From positions 558,001 to 622,000 of the forward strand of contig NZ_LIPT01000001.1 in the NCBI RefSeq assembly GCF_001418225.1: a DNA stretch of 64,000 nucleotides, given 5' to 3'. Positions 43,392 to 51,418 of the stretch are shown here, one piece after another. Origin of the DNA: Pannonibacter indicus (GTDB lineage: Bacteria > Pseudomonadota > Alphaproteobacteria > Rhizobiales > Stappiaceae). The position numbers and the translations under genes are program-made. Each line of letters opens with the position of its first letter. The first letter of the stretch is position 1. The notes beneath the pieces were generated by a model, which did not search any database, was not told the origin of the DNA, and worked only from the letters and a program-made list of their open reading frames with translations.

Positions 43392-44156
43392 TCACAGTTC
43401 CCGCCAGCCAAGCCCCTCTTCCACGGAACCACCGCGCGGGCGGTATTCGGCGCCGATGGGGGTGGACCAGCCGAGGGCGTCGATGCGCGGGAGGAGCCAG
43501 CGGTAGTCCAGTTCACCCCGGTCAGGCTCGCCCCGGTCGGGCACGGCGGCAATCTGGATATGGCCGACATGGGGGAGCGCTGCCTCAAGCCGGCGCAGCA
43601 CATCGCCCTGCTGAATCTGGATGTGGTAGCAGTCGAACATCAGCTTGAGGTTCGGCGCGCCCACGGCGGCGATGATGGACAGTGCCTGACCGGCATTGCT
43701 GAGAAAGTATCCCGGCGCATCGTAGCGGTTCAGCGGCTCGATCAGGATGGTGATACCATGCGGCGCGGCCAGTTCCGCGGCATAGGCGAGATTGGCGCGG
43801 AAGGTGGCTTCGGAAGCATCCGTCACCGGGGCCTTGCCCGCCATCACATGCACGGCGCCGCAACCGATGGCGGCGGCATAGGTGATGGCCTCGCTGATGG
43901 CGGCGCGGGCCTCCGCCTCACTGCCCGGAAGGGCAGCGAGACCGTTGTCACCGGCGGCCACGTCCCCCCGGCGGGTGTTGAGGCCCAGCATTTTCAGGCC
44001 GGTCTCGTGAAGCGCAGCCTTCACATCGTCAGCGGGCGTATCATAGGGCCAGTGGCATTCCACCGCATCAAAACCGGCGGCCTTTGCGGCGCGGATCGCC
44101 TGCGGCAGCGGCAGGGCGGACCACAGAAAGCCGAGATTGGCGGAATAACGCGGCAT
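43392..44156 (-). CDS. otnI: 2-oxo-tetronate isomerase (hydroxypyruvate isomerase family)
   Basis: The protein is 254 residues from ATG 44156 (MPRYSANLGFLWSAL), overlapping the otnC stop. It is a TIM-barrel Hyi/OtnI protein with AAKAAGFDAVECHWPYDTP near the N-terminus, ILIEPLNRYDAPGYFLSNAGQA with the metal-binding Glu, and MFDCYHIQIQQGD with catalytic Asp-His. In the OtnI role it converts 2-oxo-tetronate to 3-oxo-tetronate. Its operon with ltnD, otnK and otnC gives this meaning rather than glyoxylate-pathway hydroxypyruvate isomerase. Confidence 0.9.
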   Translation of the reverse strand: MPRYSANLGFLWSALPLPQAIRAAKAAGFDAVECHWPYDTPADDVKAALHETGLKMLGLNTRRGDVAAGDNGLAALPGSEAEARAAISEAITYAAAIGCGAVHVMAGKAPVTDASEATFRANLAYAAELAAPHGITILIEPLNRYDAPGYFLSNAGQALSIIAAVGAPNLKLMFDCYHIQIQQGDVLRRLEAALPHVGHIQIAAVPDRGEPDRGELDYRWLLPRIDALGWSTPIGAEYRPRGGSVEEGLGWREL

Positions 44157-44803
44157 CAGTCCCACTCCACATTGAACTTCGTCACCAGACCGCGGATCTG
44201 CGCGTCCGTGAGCAGCTTCGGATTGAGCCCGCGCGTCAGCAGCGCAAGCTTTGCCGTCTCTTCCAGCTCCTCGATGGCATAGACGGCGGATTCCAGATCC
44301 TTGCCCGCCACGACGGGGCCATGATGGGCCAGCATGACGGCGGATCGCTTACCCGCAAGGCCACGGATGGCATCGCCCATGGCCGGATCGCCGGGCATGA
44401 AATACGGCAGCATCACCACCTTGCCCAGCTTCATCACGCCATAGGCCGTCAGCGGCGGCAGCATGTTGTCCGGGTCCGTGTCCGGCAGCAGCGACAGGGC
44501 CACCGAATGGCAGGAATGGAGATGCACCACCGCCCCAGCCGTGCTGCGGGTTTCATAAAAGGCGGCATGCAACGGCATTTCCTTGGTGGGCTCGTCCCCG
44601 CCAATGAGGCGCCCGGTTGCGTCAAACCGGCTGAGGCGGGCGGGGTCAAGACTGCCCATGGAGCTGCCAGTAGGTGTAACCAGCAAGCCGCCATCTTCCG
44701 TGCGCACCGATATGTTGCCCGAAGAACCGCCGGTGAGGCCGCGCTCGAAAATGGAGCGGGCCATCGCGCAGACCTGTTCCCTCAGGCGCGCCTCGCTGCT
44801 CAT
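44156..44803 (-). CDS. otnC: 3-oxo-tetronate 4-phosphate decarboxylase (class II aldolase fold)
   Basis: This 215-residue class II aldolase/adducin-fold enzyme has zinc ligands in VVHLHSCHSVALSLL (two His) and MLAHHGPVVAG (His), and SIF-RGLTGGSSGNISVR at the N-terminus. It decarboxylates 3-oxo-tetronate 4-phosphate to dihydroxyacetone phosphate. It overlaps otnK and otnI by ATGA junctions, giving a complete tetronate route. Fuculose-phosphate aldolase-type activity is the generic alternative. Confidence 0.9.
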   Translation of the reverse strand: MSSEARLREQVCAMARSIFERGLTGGSSGNISVRTEDGGLLVTPTGSSMGSLDPARLSRFDATGRLIGGDEPTKEMPLHAAFYETRSTAGAVVHLHSCHSVALSLLPDTDPDNMLPPLTAYGVMKLGKVVMLPYFMPGDPAMGDAIRGLAGKRSAVMLAHHGPVVAGKDLESAVYAIEELEETAKLALLTRGLNPKLLTDAQIRGLVTKFNVEWD

Positions 44804-46056
44804 GCCTGCCCCTCCAGCCGCCTTGCGGCCTTGGCGAAAAAGTCTTCCGCACCGAAGTTGCCGGATTTGAGCGCAATGACAAGCCCCGGGCCCGCCCGCA
44901 TGGCCGGAACACCCGGATCAATCTCCGGCCCGATTTCCAGCGTGCCAAGCTTCAGCCCCTCCACCACGGCGCCGGAGGTTTCCCCGCCTGCGCTGATCAG
45001 CCGGGTAACGCCGCCCGCCACGAGGCTGCGCGCCAGTTCCGCGAAGAAGCCTTCCAGCGCGGCGGCGGCCTTTTCCTTGCCGTGCCGCTCCTGCACGGCG
45101 CGCACACGGGCGGGATCTGCGGAGGAATAGGCGAGCGGCAGCCCCTGCTGCGCAAGGCACCAGTCCGCCACCGCCTGCGCGGTCAGTTCCCCGGCGATCA
45201 CCTTGTCCGCATCAATCTCGAAGGCCGGGCTCGTCTGCCTGTGGGCAGCAACCTGTTGCTGCGTCATCACCGAGCAGGAACCGCAGACGGCTGCCGCCCT
45301 GCCTTGGACCTGCCCCTGCCAGCCGGAAGAAGCCCCGCTGATAAGGCCCGCCTTGCGGAAGTTGGCCGGAAGACCCATGGCAATGCCGGAGCCGCCGGTC
45401 ACCAGCTTGCGGCTGGCTGCGGCCTCGCCGATGGTCATCAGATCCTCATCCGACAGCGCATCCACCACGATCAGCCCCCGCCCTGCCCCGCTCTCGCGCT
45501 TAAGCGCTGCCTCGACGGCCGCCGCACCTTTGGCCACCTCCGCGTAGGACACGTGACCGACGCCGCCCTTCACCTGACGGGCGAGCACGCGGCGGATGTC
45601 CGGATCGGTCATGGGGGTCAGCGGATGGTGCTGCATGCCGCTTTCGCTGAGCAGGCGGCCGCCGACGAAGAGATGCCCATGCACCAGCGTGCGGCCTGTG
45701 GCCGGAAACACCGGGCAGAAGATCACCGCCTCTTCCTCCAGCGCAGCCGCCAGCGCCTCGGCCACCGGACCGATGTTGCCCTCATCCGTGCTGTCGAAGG
45801 TGGAGCAATATTTGAACAGGAACTGGCGGCAGCCCTGCGCCTTCAGCCAGTCCAGCGCCTTCAGCGACAGGGCCACAGCCTCGGCGGCAGGGATGGAGCG
45901 GGACTTGAGTGCCACAACACCGGCTTCCACATCCGGCGCGGCGGGGGCATCCGGCACGCCGGTATATTGCACCGTGCGCATGCCTTGCTTCGCCAGCGTG
46001 TTGGCCAGATCGCTGGAGCCGGTGAAATCGTCGCCAATACAGCCCAGCAGCATCAT
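44800..46056 (-). CDS. otnK: 3-oxo-tetronate kinase (four-carbon acid sugar kinase)
   Basis: This 418-residue DUF1537-type kinase has an N-terminal LGCIGDDFTGSSDLANTLAKQG with the substrate-binding DDFTGS motif, KYCSTFDSTDEGNIGPV, and a C-terminal nucleotide-binding domain with RLISAGGETSGAVVEGL. It phosphorylates 3-oxo-tetronate at C4. Its start overlaps the ltnD stop, and an alternative ATG lies one codon later. With otnC and otnI it defines the acid-sugar pathway. Confidence 0.92.
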   Translation of the reverse strand: MMLLGCIGDDFTGSSDLANTLAKQGMRTVQYTGVPDAPAAPDVEAGVVALKSRSIPAAEAVALSLKALDWLKAQGCRQFLFKYCSTFDSTDEGNIGPVAEALAAALEEEAVIFCPVFPATGRTLVHGHLFVGGRLLSESGMQHHPLTPMTDPDIRRVLARQVKGGVGHVSYAEVAKGAAAVEAALKRESGAGRGLIVVDALSDEDLMTIGEAAASRKLVTGGSGIAMGLPANFRKAGLISGASSGWQGQVQGRAAAVCGSCSVMTQQQVAAHRQTSPAFEIDADKVIAGELTAQAVADWCLAQQGLPLAYSSADPARVRAVQERHGKEKAAAALEGFFAELARSLVAGGVTRLISAGGETSGAVVEGLKLGTLEIGPEIDPGVPAMRAGPGLVIALKSGNFGAEDFFAKAARRLEGQA

Positions 46057-46949
46057 GCGCCTCCCGGCAGGGTGAGCCCGGCGTTGCGGGCATAGACCTT
46101 GGCCACCGCGGCATCATCCTCGCCGCCAAGACCGGAGCCTGCGGCGGCCATGAACTGTTGCAGGGCGGCGGCCGTCAGCGGCGCGCCAAACCGCGCTTCC
46201 GCGGCAATGCCCAGCACGATACCGAGATCCTTCGGCCAGATATTGATGGCTGAGCGGGGCGTATAGTCACCATCAACCACATGCGGCGCGCGGTTTTCAA
46301 ACATCCAGGACGTGCCGGCGCATCTGGAGATGACTTCGACAATGCGGCCCGGCTCCAGCCCCTGCGTCATGCCGAAAGTCAGCGCCTCGCCCATGGCGGC
46401 GATATGCACCCCGGCGAGAAGCTGGTTCACGGCCTTCATGGCCGAGCCTGCCCCCGGCTCACTGCCGAGGTCAAAGACGGTTTCGGCCATGGCATCAAGC
46501 GCAGGCCTTGCACCGTTGAAAGCTTCCTGCGAGCCCGAGGCCATGATCGACAGTTTGCCCGCCGCCGCCTTGGCCGCACCGCCGGAAATCGGCGCATCAA
46601 GATAATGCAGCCCGAGGCCCGCACAGCGCGCTGCCATATCCTTGGCAAAGGACGGGGCCACGGTGGCGCAAGAGATGATGGTGGTACCCTTGCGCATGCG
46701 GTCCGCCCAGCCCTCGGCGCCGAAGAGCACCGTTTCCGTCTGCGCCGCATTCAGCACCACGACGACCAGCACATCGGTCAGCGGAGCCGTGCCGGCGGCG
46801 CTCGCCGCCTGCCCGCCTTCCGCCATCAAACGGGAGACGGCGGCGGCATTCACATCCGTCCCATGCACCCTGTGACCGGCCCGCAGCAGCGACTGCGCCA
46901 TGCCGTAGCCCATCGAGCCAAGCCCCACGACCGCAACATTCAGAACCAT
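46053..46949 (-). CDS. ltnD: L-threonate dehydrogenase-like beta-hydroxyacid dehydrogenase
   Basis: The protein is 298 residues from MVLNVAVVGLGSMGYGMAQ; the longer open frame is antisense-type sequence over the TRAP gene. It has cofactor motif GLGSMG (9-14), substrate segment DAPISGGAAKAAAGKLSIM and catalytic Lys in GAGSAMKAVNQLLAG. In this operon it should oxidise L-threonate to 2-oxo-tetronate. D-erythronate via a DenD-like activity is the alternative. It lies 2 bp after the TRAP large-permease stop. Confidence 0.87.
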   Translation of the reverse strand: MVLNVAVVGLGSMGYGMAQSLLRAGHRVHGTDVNAAAVSRLMAEGGQAASAAGTAPLTDVLVVVVLNAAQTETVLFGAEGWADRMRKGTTIISCATVAPSFAKDMAARCAGLGLHYLDAPISGGAAKAAAGKLSIMASGSQEAFNGARPALDAMAETVFDLGSEPGAGSAMKAVNQLLAGVHIAAMGEALTFGMTQGLEPGRIVEVISRCAGTSWMFENRAPHVVDGDYTPRSAINIWPKDLGIVLGIAAEARFGAPLTAAALQQFMAAAGSGLGGEDDAAVAKVYARNAGLTLPGGA

Positions 46950-46951
46950 GA

Positions 46952-48232
46952 TCAGGACCCCATGAAGATTTCGACCGGCCACAGCGTGATCGCCGGGATG
47001 TAGGTGATCAGCATCAGGCAGCAGAACACCACCAGCACGAACCAGATGAGCTGCGGAATGATCTTTTCCAGCGGGATCTTCGCCACGGCACAGGCCGCGA
47101 AGAGATTGACCCCGAGCGGCGGCGTGATCATGCCGAGCGCCAGATTGACGACGACCACCAGGCCGAAATGCACCGGATTGATGCCGAAGCTGACCGCCAC
47201 CGGCGTCAGGATCGGCGCCAGCACCAGAATGGCGGCAGAGGTCTCGATGAACATGCCGACAATCAGCAGCAGCACGTTGACCGCCAGCAGGAAGGACCAG
47301 GGCTCGGAGAAGACGGTCTTGATCCAGTTCGCCACCTCGCCCGGCAGGCCGGAGCGGGCGATGAGGAAGGAGAACAGCGCCGCCGCGGAGATGATGAGCA
47401 TGATTGTGGTGGTGGAGATCACCGTCTGGCGCAGGATGCCCGGCAGCGCCTTCAGCGGCAGTTCCCGGTAACAGATCATGCCAACAACAACAGCACAGGC
47501 CACGGCGGCAACAGAGGCTTCCGTCGGCGTGAACACGCCCGCATAGATACCGCCGATGATGACGAAGGGCACCAGCAGCGCCGGCACCGCATTGACAAAG
47601 GCGGGCCACAGCACCTGCCGGTCATCGCCATCATGGGTGCCGATGCCGCGCAGGCGGCAGATGACCAGCACCGTCAGCATCAGCGCGCTGGCCACCAGCA
47701 GGCCGGGGCCGAAACCGGCGATGAAGAGCTGGCCCACCGAGGTTTCCGTGGACACGCCATAGAGGATGAGCGGAATGGACGGCGGGATCAGAACGCCGAG
47801 TTCGGCCGAGCTGGCCTGAATGGAGGCGGCCAGCGGCTTGCCATAGCCATGCTTCACCATCGCCGGGATGAGGATGGAGCCGATGGCAAAGGTGGTGGCG
47901 ACGGAAGAGCCGGAGACGGAGGCAAACATCATGCAGGTGAGCACGCAGGAGCAGGCCAGCCCGCCCTGGATGCCGCCGACCAGCGCCTTGGCCAGTTCCA
48001 CCAGCCGCCGCGAAATGCCGCCTGCGGACATGAGATTGCCCGCGAGGATGAAGAGCGGGATGGCCATCAGCGGAAAACTGTCCAGCCCGACAAACATGCG
48101 CTGCGCCACCAGCAGCAGCGGCAGATTGCTGCCAAACTGGATGCCGGCGATGGAGGCAAGGCCGATGGCAATGGCAATCGGCACGCCCATGAAAAAGAAG
48201 ATCAGCAGCGAGACGGCAATGACGGCATTCAT
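46952..48232 (-). CDS. TRAP transporter large permease (DctM type), tetronate operon
   Basis: This 426-residue protein has about 12 TM segments, including FPLMAIPLFILAGNLMSAGGISRRLV, FASVSGSSVATTFAIGSILIP, LGVLIPPSIPLILYGVS and LALGMITPPLGVNLFAACA. It is the ion-coupled channel component of the importer. Its start overlaps the small-permease stop by ATGA. It is unlike the 16892 permease in detail, so the two TRAP systems are not a recent duplication. Confidence 0.92.
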   Translation of the reverse strand: MNAVIAVSLLIFFFMGVPIAIAIGLASIAGIQFGSNLPLLLVAQRMFVGLDSFPLMAIPLFILAGNLMSAGGISRRLVELAKALVGGIQGGLACSCVLTCMMFASVSGSSVATTFAIGSILIPAMVKHGYGKPLAASIQASSAELGVLIPPSIPLILYGVSTETSVGQLFIAGFGPGLLVASALMLTVLVICRLRGIGTHDGDDRQVLWPAFVNAVPALLVPFVIIGGIYAGVFTPTEASVAAVACAVVVGMICYRELPLKALPGILRQTVISTTTIMLIISAAALFSFLIARSGLPGEVANWIKTVFSEPWSFLLAVNVLLLIVGMFIETSAAILVLAPILTPVAVSFGINPVHFGLVVVVNLALGMITPPLGVNLFAACAVAKIPLEKIIPQLIWFVLVVFCCLMLITYIPAITLWPVEIFMGS

Positions 48233-48738
48233 CCCTGCGCTCCTTCCACAGGCGCTTCACCCGGCAGGCCATCGCGTGCGGCGCGCAGCATGGCGCCGAG
48301 GATGGCAATGCAGGCAAACACCGCCCCGACCGGCAGCGCCGCATAGACCCAGGCGATGGAAATCTCGAGGGCCGCGAGCGTCTGGCGCATCACGCGCCCG
48401 GTCATATTCCAGCCCTGCCAGAACAGGATGACGAAGAAGACGAAGGAGAGCAGCATCGCCAGCTGATAGAGCGCAAGGCCAAGGCGGCGCGGCAGCGACC
48501 GCTGGACGATTTCCATCGAGATCATCGAGCCGCTGCGGATGGCCCCGGCCGCACCCAGGAAGACGCACCAGATGATCGCGGAACGGGCGGCAACTTCCGA
48601 CCAGGTGGAGGGCGTGCCGAAGACGAAGCGGGTCGTCACCTGATACAGCGCCATGACCGTGGCGATGACCAGAAACACCATCGCCAGCCGCAAGGCCGTT
48701 TCCGACAGGATTTCATCGATTTTGAGGAAGAAGGACAT
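48229..48738 (-). CDS. TRAP transporter small permease (DctQ type), tetronate operon
   Basis: This 169-residue protein has four hydrophobic segments and FGTPSTWSEVAARSAIIWCVFLGAAGAIRSG, the usual DctQ core. It pairs with the large permease. It lies 110 bp downstream of the binding-protein gene, with a strong hairpin between, and overlaps the large-permease gene. Confidence 0.87.
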   Translation of the reverse strand: MSFFLKIDEILSETALRLAMVFLVIATVMALYQVTTRFVFGTPSTWSEVAARSAIIWCVFLGAAGAIRSGSMISMEIVQRSLPRRLGLALYQLAMLLSFVFFVILFWQGWNMTGRVMRQTLAALEISIAWVYAALPVGAVFACIAILGAMLRAARDGLPGEAPVEGAQG

Positions 48739-48766
48739 GATGACGCCTCACCCGACAGGAAGGGAA

Positions 48767-48798
48767 CGGGCTGCCGGCGCATAACGGCCGGCAGCCCG
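48767..48798 (-). terminator. Intercistronic hairpin after the TRAP binding-protein gene
   Basis: A perfect 12-bp stem, CGGGCTGCCGGC / GCCGGCAGCCCG, with an 8-base loop and no T run. It probably stabilises the upstream binding-protein mRNA segment or attenuates downstream genes. Confidence 0.6.
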
Positions 48799-48848
48799 CC
48801 GGGGTGTCTTGAGAGCGGCCCGGGCACATCTGGACCGCTGGAAAAGCC

Positions 48849-49823
48849 TTACTGCACGGCGCGGATGCGCTCGATCATCTCCGGGCCGTACTGGCTGGTG
48901 TAGATCTCGTAGGAGGGTTCGGCGATCTTGGCGAAGGCTTCCTTGTCAACAGTCATGGTCACTTCCATGCCGTTGTCCTTCATCAGCTGCACGCCCTCGG
49001 CCTCCTGCTTGTCCACTTCGGCGCGGGTGGCCGCGACAGAGGCCTTGGCCGCTTCCATGAACCAGCCGCGTTCTTCCTCGCTCAGGCCATCCATGCGGAT
49101 GGGCGAAGCCAGCACGATGGCCGGGGAATAGACGTGGCCGGTGAGCGAGATGTGCTTCTGCACTTCCCAGAACTTGGAGGCGGTGATCACCGGGATCGGG
49201 TTTTCCTGCCCGTCCACCACGCCCTGCTGCAGCGCGGCGAAGACTTCCGGGAAGGCCATCGGCGTCGGCGCGGCCCCCATGTCGGTGAAGGCCTTCATGT
49301 GCACCTTGTTTTCCATGGTGCGCACCTTCAGACCCTTCAGGTCATCCGGCCCGGAGATTGCAGTCTTGGAATTGGTGATGTGGCGGAAGCCGTTTTCCGA
49401 CCAGGCGAGGCCAACAAGATTGTTCTCGCCGATCTTGGCCAGCAGTTCCTGCCCGACTTCACCGTCCAGCGTCTTGCGGGCATGCTCATAGTCGCGGAAG
49501 AGGAACGGCAGGTCGAGGGCATAGACTTCCGGCACGAAGTTGCCGAGCGGGCCGCTGGACGTGATCACCACGTCGATGGAGCCGATCTGCAGGCCCTCGA
49601 TCATGTCACGCTCGCCGCCGAGCGTGCCGGCCGGCGCTTCCTTGCCGGTGTATTTGCCGCCGGACAGTTCTTCCAGCTTGGCGATGAAGGCGCGCGCGCC
49701 AGCGCCATAATGCGACTGGGCGGAAATGGCATGGGCGACGGTGATGACTTCCTGCGCCTGGGCAGCACCTGCGGTGAGCGCCAGTGCGCTGGCAGCGATC
49801 ATCAGATTCCTGAAATGAAACAC
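48849..49823 (-). CDS. TRAP transporter substrate-binding protein (DctP type), tetronate operon
   Basis: The protein is 324 residues from the GTG at 49823, with GGGAGG about 9 bases upstream; the 64-codon longer frame lies in the leader. It has a Sec signal NLMIAASALALTAGAAQAQE. DctP signatures include NGFRHITNSKTAI, the carboxylate-binding Arg segment LKGLKVRTMENKVH, and VFAALQQGVVDGQENPIPVI. It captures a four-carbon sugar acid, such as threonate or erythronate, judging by the downstream genes. It is first in the operon, behind the LacI operators. Confidence 0.9.
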   Translation of the reverse strand: MFHFRNLMIAASALALTAGAAQAQEVITVAHAISAQSHYGAGARAFIAKLEELSGGKYTGKEAPAGTLGGERDMIEGLQIGSIDVVITSSGPLGNFVPEVYALDLPFLFRDYEHARKTLDGEVGQELLAKIGENNLVGLAWSENGFRHITNSKTAISGPDDLKGLKVRTMENKVHMKAFTDMGAAPTPMAFPEVFAALQQGVVDGQENPIPVITASKFWEVQKHISLTGHVYSPAIVLASPIRMDGLSEEERGWFMEAAKASVAATRAEVDKQEAEGVQLMKDNGMEVTMTVDKEAFAKIAEPSYEIYTSQYGPEMIERIRAVQ

Positions 49824-49976
49824 GGCGGTTTTCCTCCCTGACTGCCTGCCCGGACCACCGGACAGACGCGCCCCGCCTTTCCGGCCGGGCAGACCTGAGC
49901 TGGCAAGCCCGGATGACATCACGGGCCTGCGCGCCGGACCTCCCAGACCGGCATGGATGAAACGGTAGTTCAGGAA

Positions 49977-49990
49977 TGACAGCGCTGTCA
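49977..49990. promoter_or_regulatory. LacI-type operator TGACAGCGCTGTCA
   Basis: A perfect 14-bp palindrome with CG at its centre, about 150 bp upstream of the TRAP binding-protein start and facing the divergent lacI. It is a strong candidate site for the 50125 regulator. Confidence 0.75.
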
Positions 49991-50061
49991 ATCCATCAAA
50001 GCCGATCAAATGCACACCACGATTTCAGCGGATAACCGCAAGTTTCCGTAAATTCTGCAAA

Positions 50062-50076
50062 TGACAGCGCTGATCA
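50062..50076. promoter_or_regulatory. Second, imperfect operator TGACAGCGCTGATCA
   Basis: It repeats the first operator with one inserted base in the right half. It lies about 85 bp (eight helical turns) away and 49 bp before the lacI ATG. The pair could support looping and autoregulation. Confidence 0.6.
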
Positions 50077-50124
50077 TTTCTGTCACTCTCCGTTCACTGG
50101 CCAATCCAGCGCGGATGATGCAGC

Positions 50125-51123
50125 ATGAAGCGTGTGAAGCTCAGTCAGGTGGCCGAACTGGCCGGTGTCAGTGAAATCACCGCCTCGCGGGCGCTGCGCA
50201 ATGGCGCCAATGTGGCCCCGCAGACACAGAAGAAGGTGGCGGAAGCGGCCCAGCAGCTCGGCTATCTGCCCAACAGGATCGCCGGATCGCTGGCGGGAGC
50301 TGCCTCCAACCAGATCGGCGTCATCGTCCCCTCCCTCACCAACAACGTGTTTCCGCAGGTTCTGCAAGGCCTCGAAAGCCGCCTGACCGCTGCCGGATAC
50401 CATACTATTCTCGGCGTCTCCGACTATCTGCCGGAGCGCGAGGAGGTGATGATCCGCACCATCCTAGCCTGGCGCCCGGCCGCGCTCGTCATCGGCACGG
50501 CGAGCCTGACGGACATCAGCCGCAAGATGCTGGAGCAGGCGGATGTGCCCATTGTCGAGATCATGGATTGCGACATCGAGCCCATCGACATGGCCGCCGG
50601 AATCTCACAGGTTCAGGCTGGCAAGGCGCTCGGCTATTATCTGACGGGCCGGGGCTATGAGCGTCTCGCTTATATCGGCCACGACCTTGAGGCCGACCGG
50701 CGCGCCGGCAAACGGCGCGAGGGTTTCCTTGCCGCCGCAAGAGAGACGGGTGCCACCATCACCGCGGAACTCACCGCCCCCGCCCCCTCCTCCGTGGCGC
50801 TTGGCCGGGACCTGACCGCCCGGCTGCTGGCTGAGGCTCCGCAACGGCCGCAAGCCATATGCTATTCCAACGACGACATGGCCGTCGGCGGCATCTTCCA
50901 CTGCATGGCGGCAGGCCTTGATGTGCCCGGCGACCTTGCCATCTGCGGCTTCAACGGCCTCGACATCGGCCAGCAGCTGCCCTGCCCGCTCACCACCATC
51001 GAATCCGGCCGCACCGGCATCGGCGAGCAGGCCGCCGCCATGATCCTCTCCCGCTTCCAAGGCACCCCCACCCCCACCCGCCTCGACACAGGCTTCCGGT
51101 TGCTGCGGGGGGCTTCGGCGTGA
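50125..51123 (+). CDS. LacI family regulator of the tetronate operon
   Basis: This 332-residue LacI/GalR repressor has HTH KLSQVAELAGVSEITASRAL (residues 5-24), hinge QLGYLPNRIAGSLA, then IGVIVPSLTNNVFPQVLQGLE and the effector core. It is divergent from the TRAP-ltnD-otnKCI operon with two palindromes in the gap. It likely derepresses when a tetronate or pathway intermediate binds. Confidence 0.88.
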   Translation: MKRVKLSQVAELAGVSEITASRALRNGANVAPQTQKKVAEAAQQLGYLPNRIAGSLAGAASNQIGVIVPSLTNNVFPQVLQGLESRLTAAGYHTILGVSDYLPEREEVMIRTILAWRPAALVIGTASLTDISRKMLEQADVPIVEIMDCDIEPIDMAAGISQVQAGKALGYYLTGRGYERLAYIGHDLEADRRAGKRREGFLAAARETGATITAELTAPAPSSVALGRDLTARLLAEAPQRPQAICYSNDDMAVGGIFHCMAAGLDVPGDLAICGFNGLDIGQQLPCPLTTIESGRTGIGEQAAAMILSRFQGTPTPTRLDTGFRLLRGASA

Positions 51124-51153
51124 GGGGGATGGGAACTCCCCGATAGTCCCTCT

Positions 51154-51288
51154 CCGCGCCGCCCCGGCCTTGCGCCGGGGCCTGTAGGGCGGGCAGGGTC
51201 TGTCCAAAACGGATGCTCTGCGTCCGAAGGAAAGATCAACCGCATTGCGTCCCTGACAGGTCCCGGCACGGAGGCCGGGACGGCGCGG
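51154..51288. repeat. Inverted pair of REP-like GC-rich units
   Basis: Units at 51154-51184 and 51257-51288 are inverted relative to each other (CCGCGCCG-CCCGGCC ... and its reverse complement). Each unit is itself a hairpin (CCCCGGC/GCCGGGG; TCCCGGC/GCCGGGA). They lie between convergent lacI and pntB. They are related in style to, but differ from, the elements at 102 and 12087. No gene is visible in 51124-51418. Confidence 0.65.
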
Positions 51289-51359
51289 TGGGTGGGGCAG
51301 GCATCGCGGATGCGGCCAGCGCGGCGCTCAGTGGCACCCGCCGTTTACCACCTTCCCCC

Positions 51360-51397
51360 CAACAAAACAAAGGGCGGAGAGGTTGCCCGCTCCGCCC
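51360..51397 (-). terminator. Terminator of pntAB
   Basis: On the minus strand the stem GGGCGGAG / CTCCGCCC (10-base loop) is followed by TTTGTTTTGTT, 22 bp after the pntB stop. Confidence 0.8.
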
Positions 51398-51418
51398 TGA
51401 TGATCCGGTTGAAGGATC

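Noticed and set aside
47168-48346. 392-codon plus-strand open frame opposite the TRAP permeases
   Set aside because: It is rich in His, Gln and Arg with no domain, and is the shadow of the DctM and DctQ genes.
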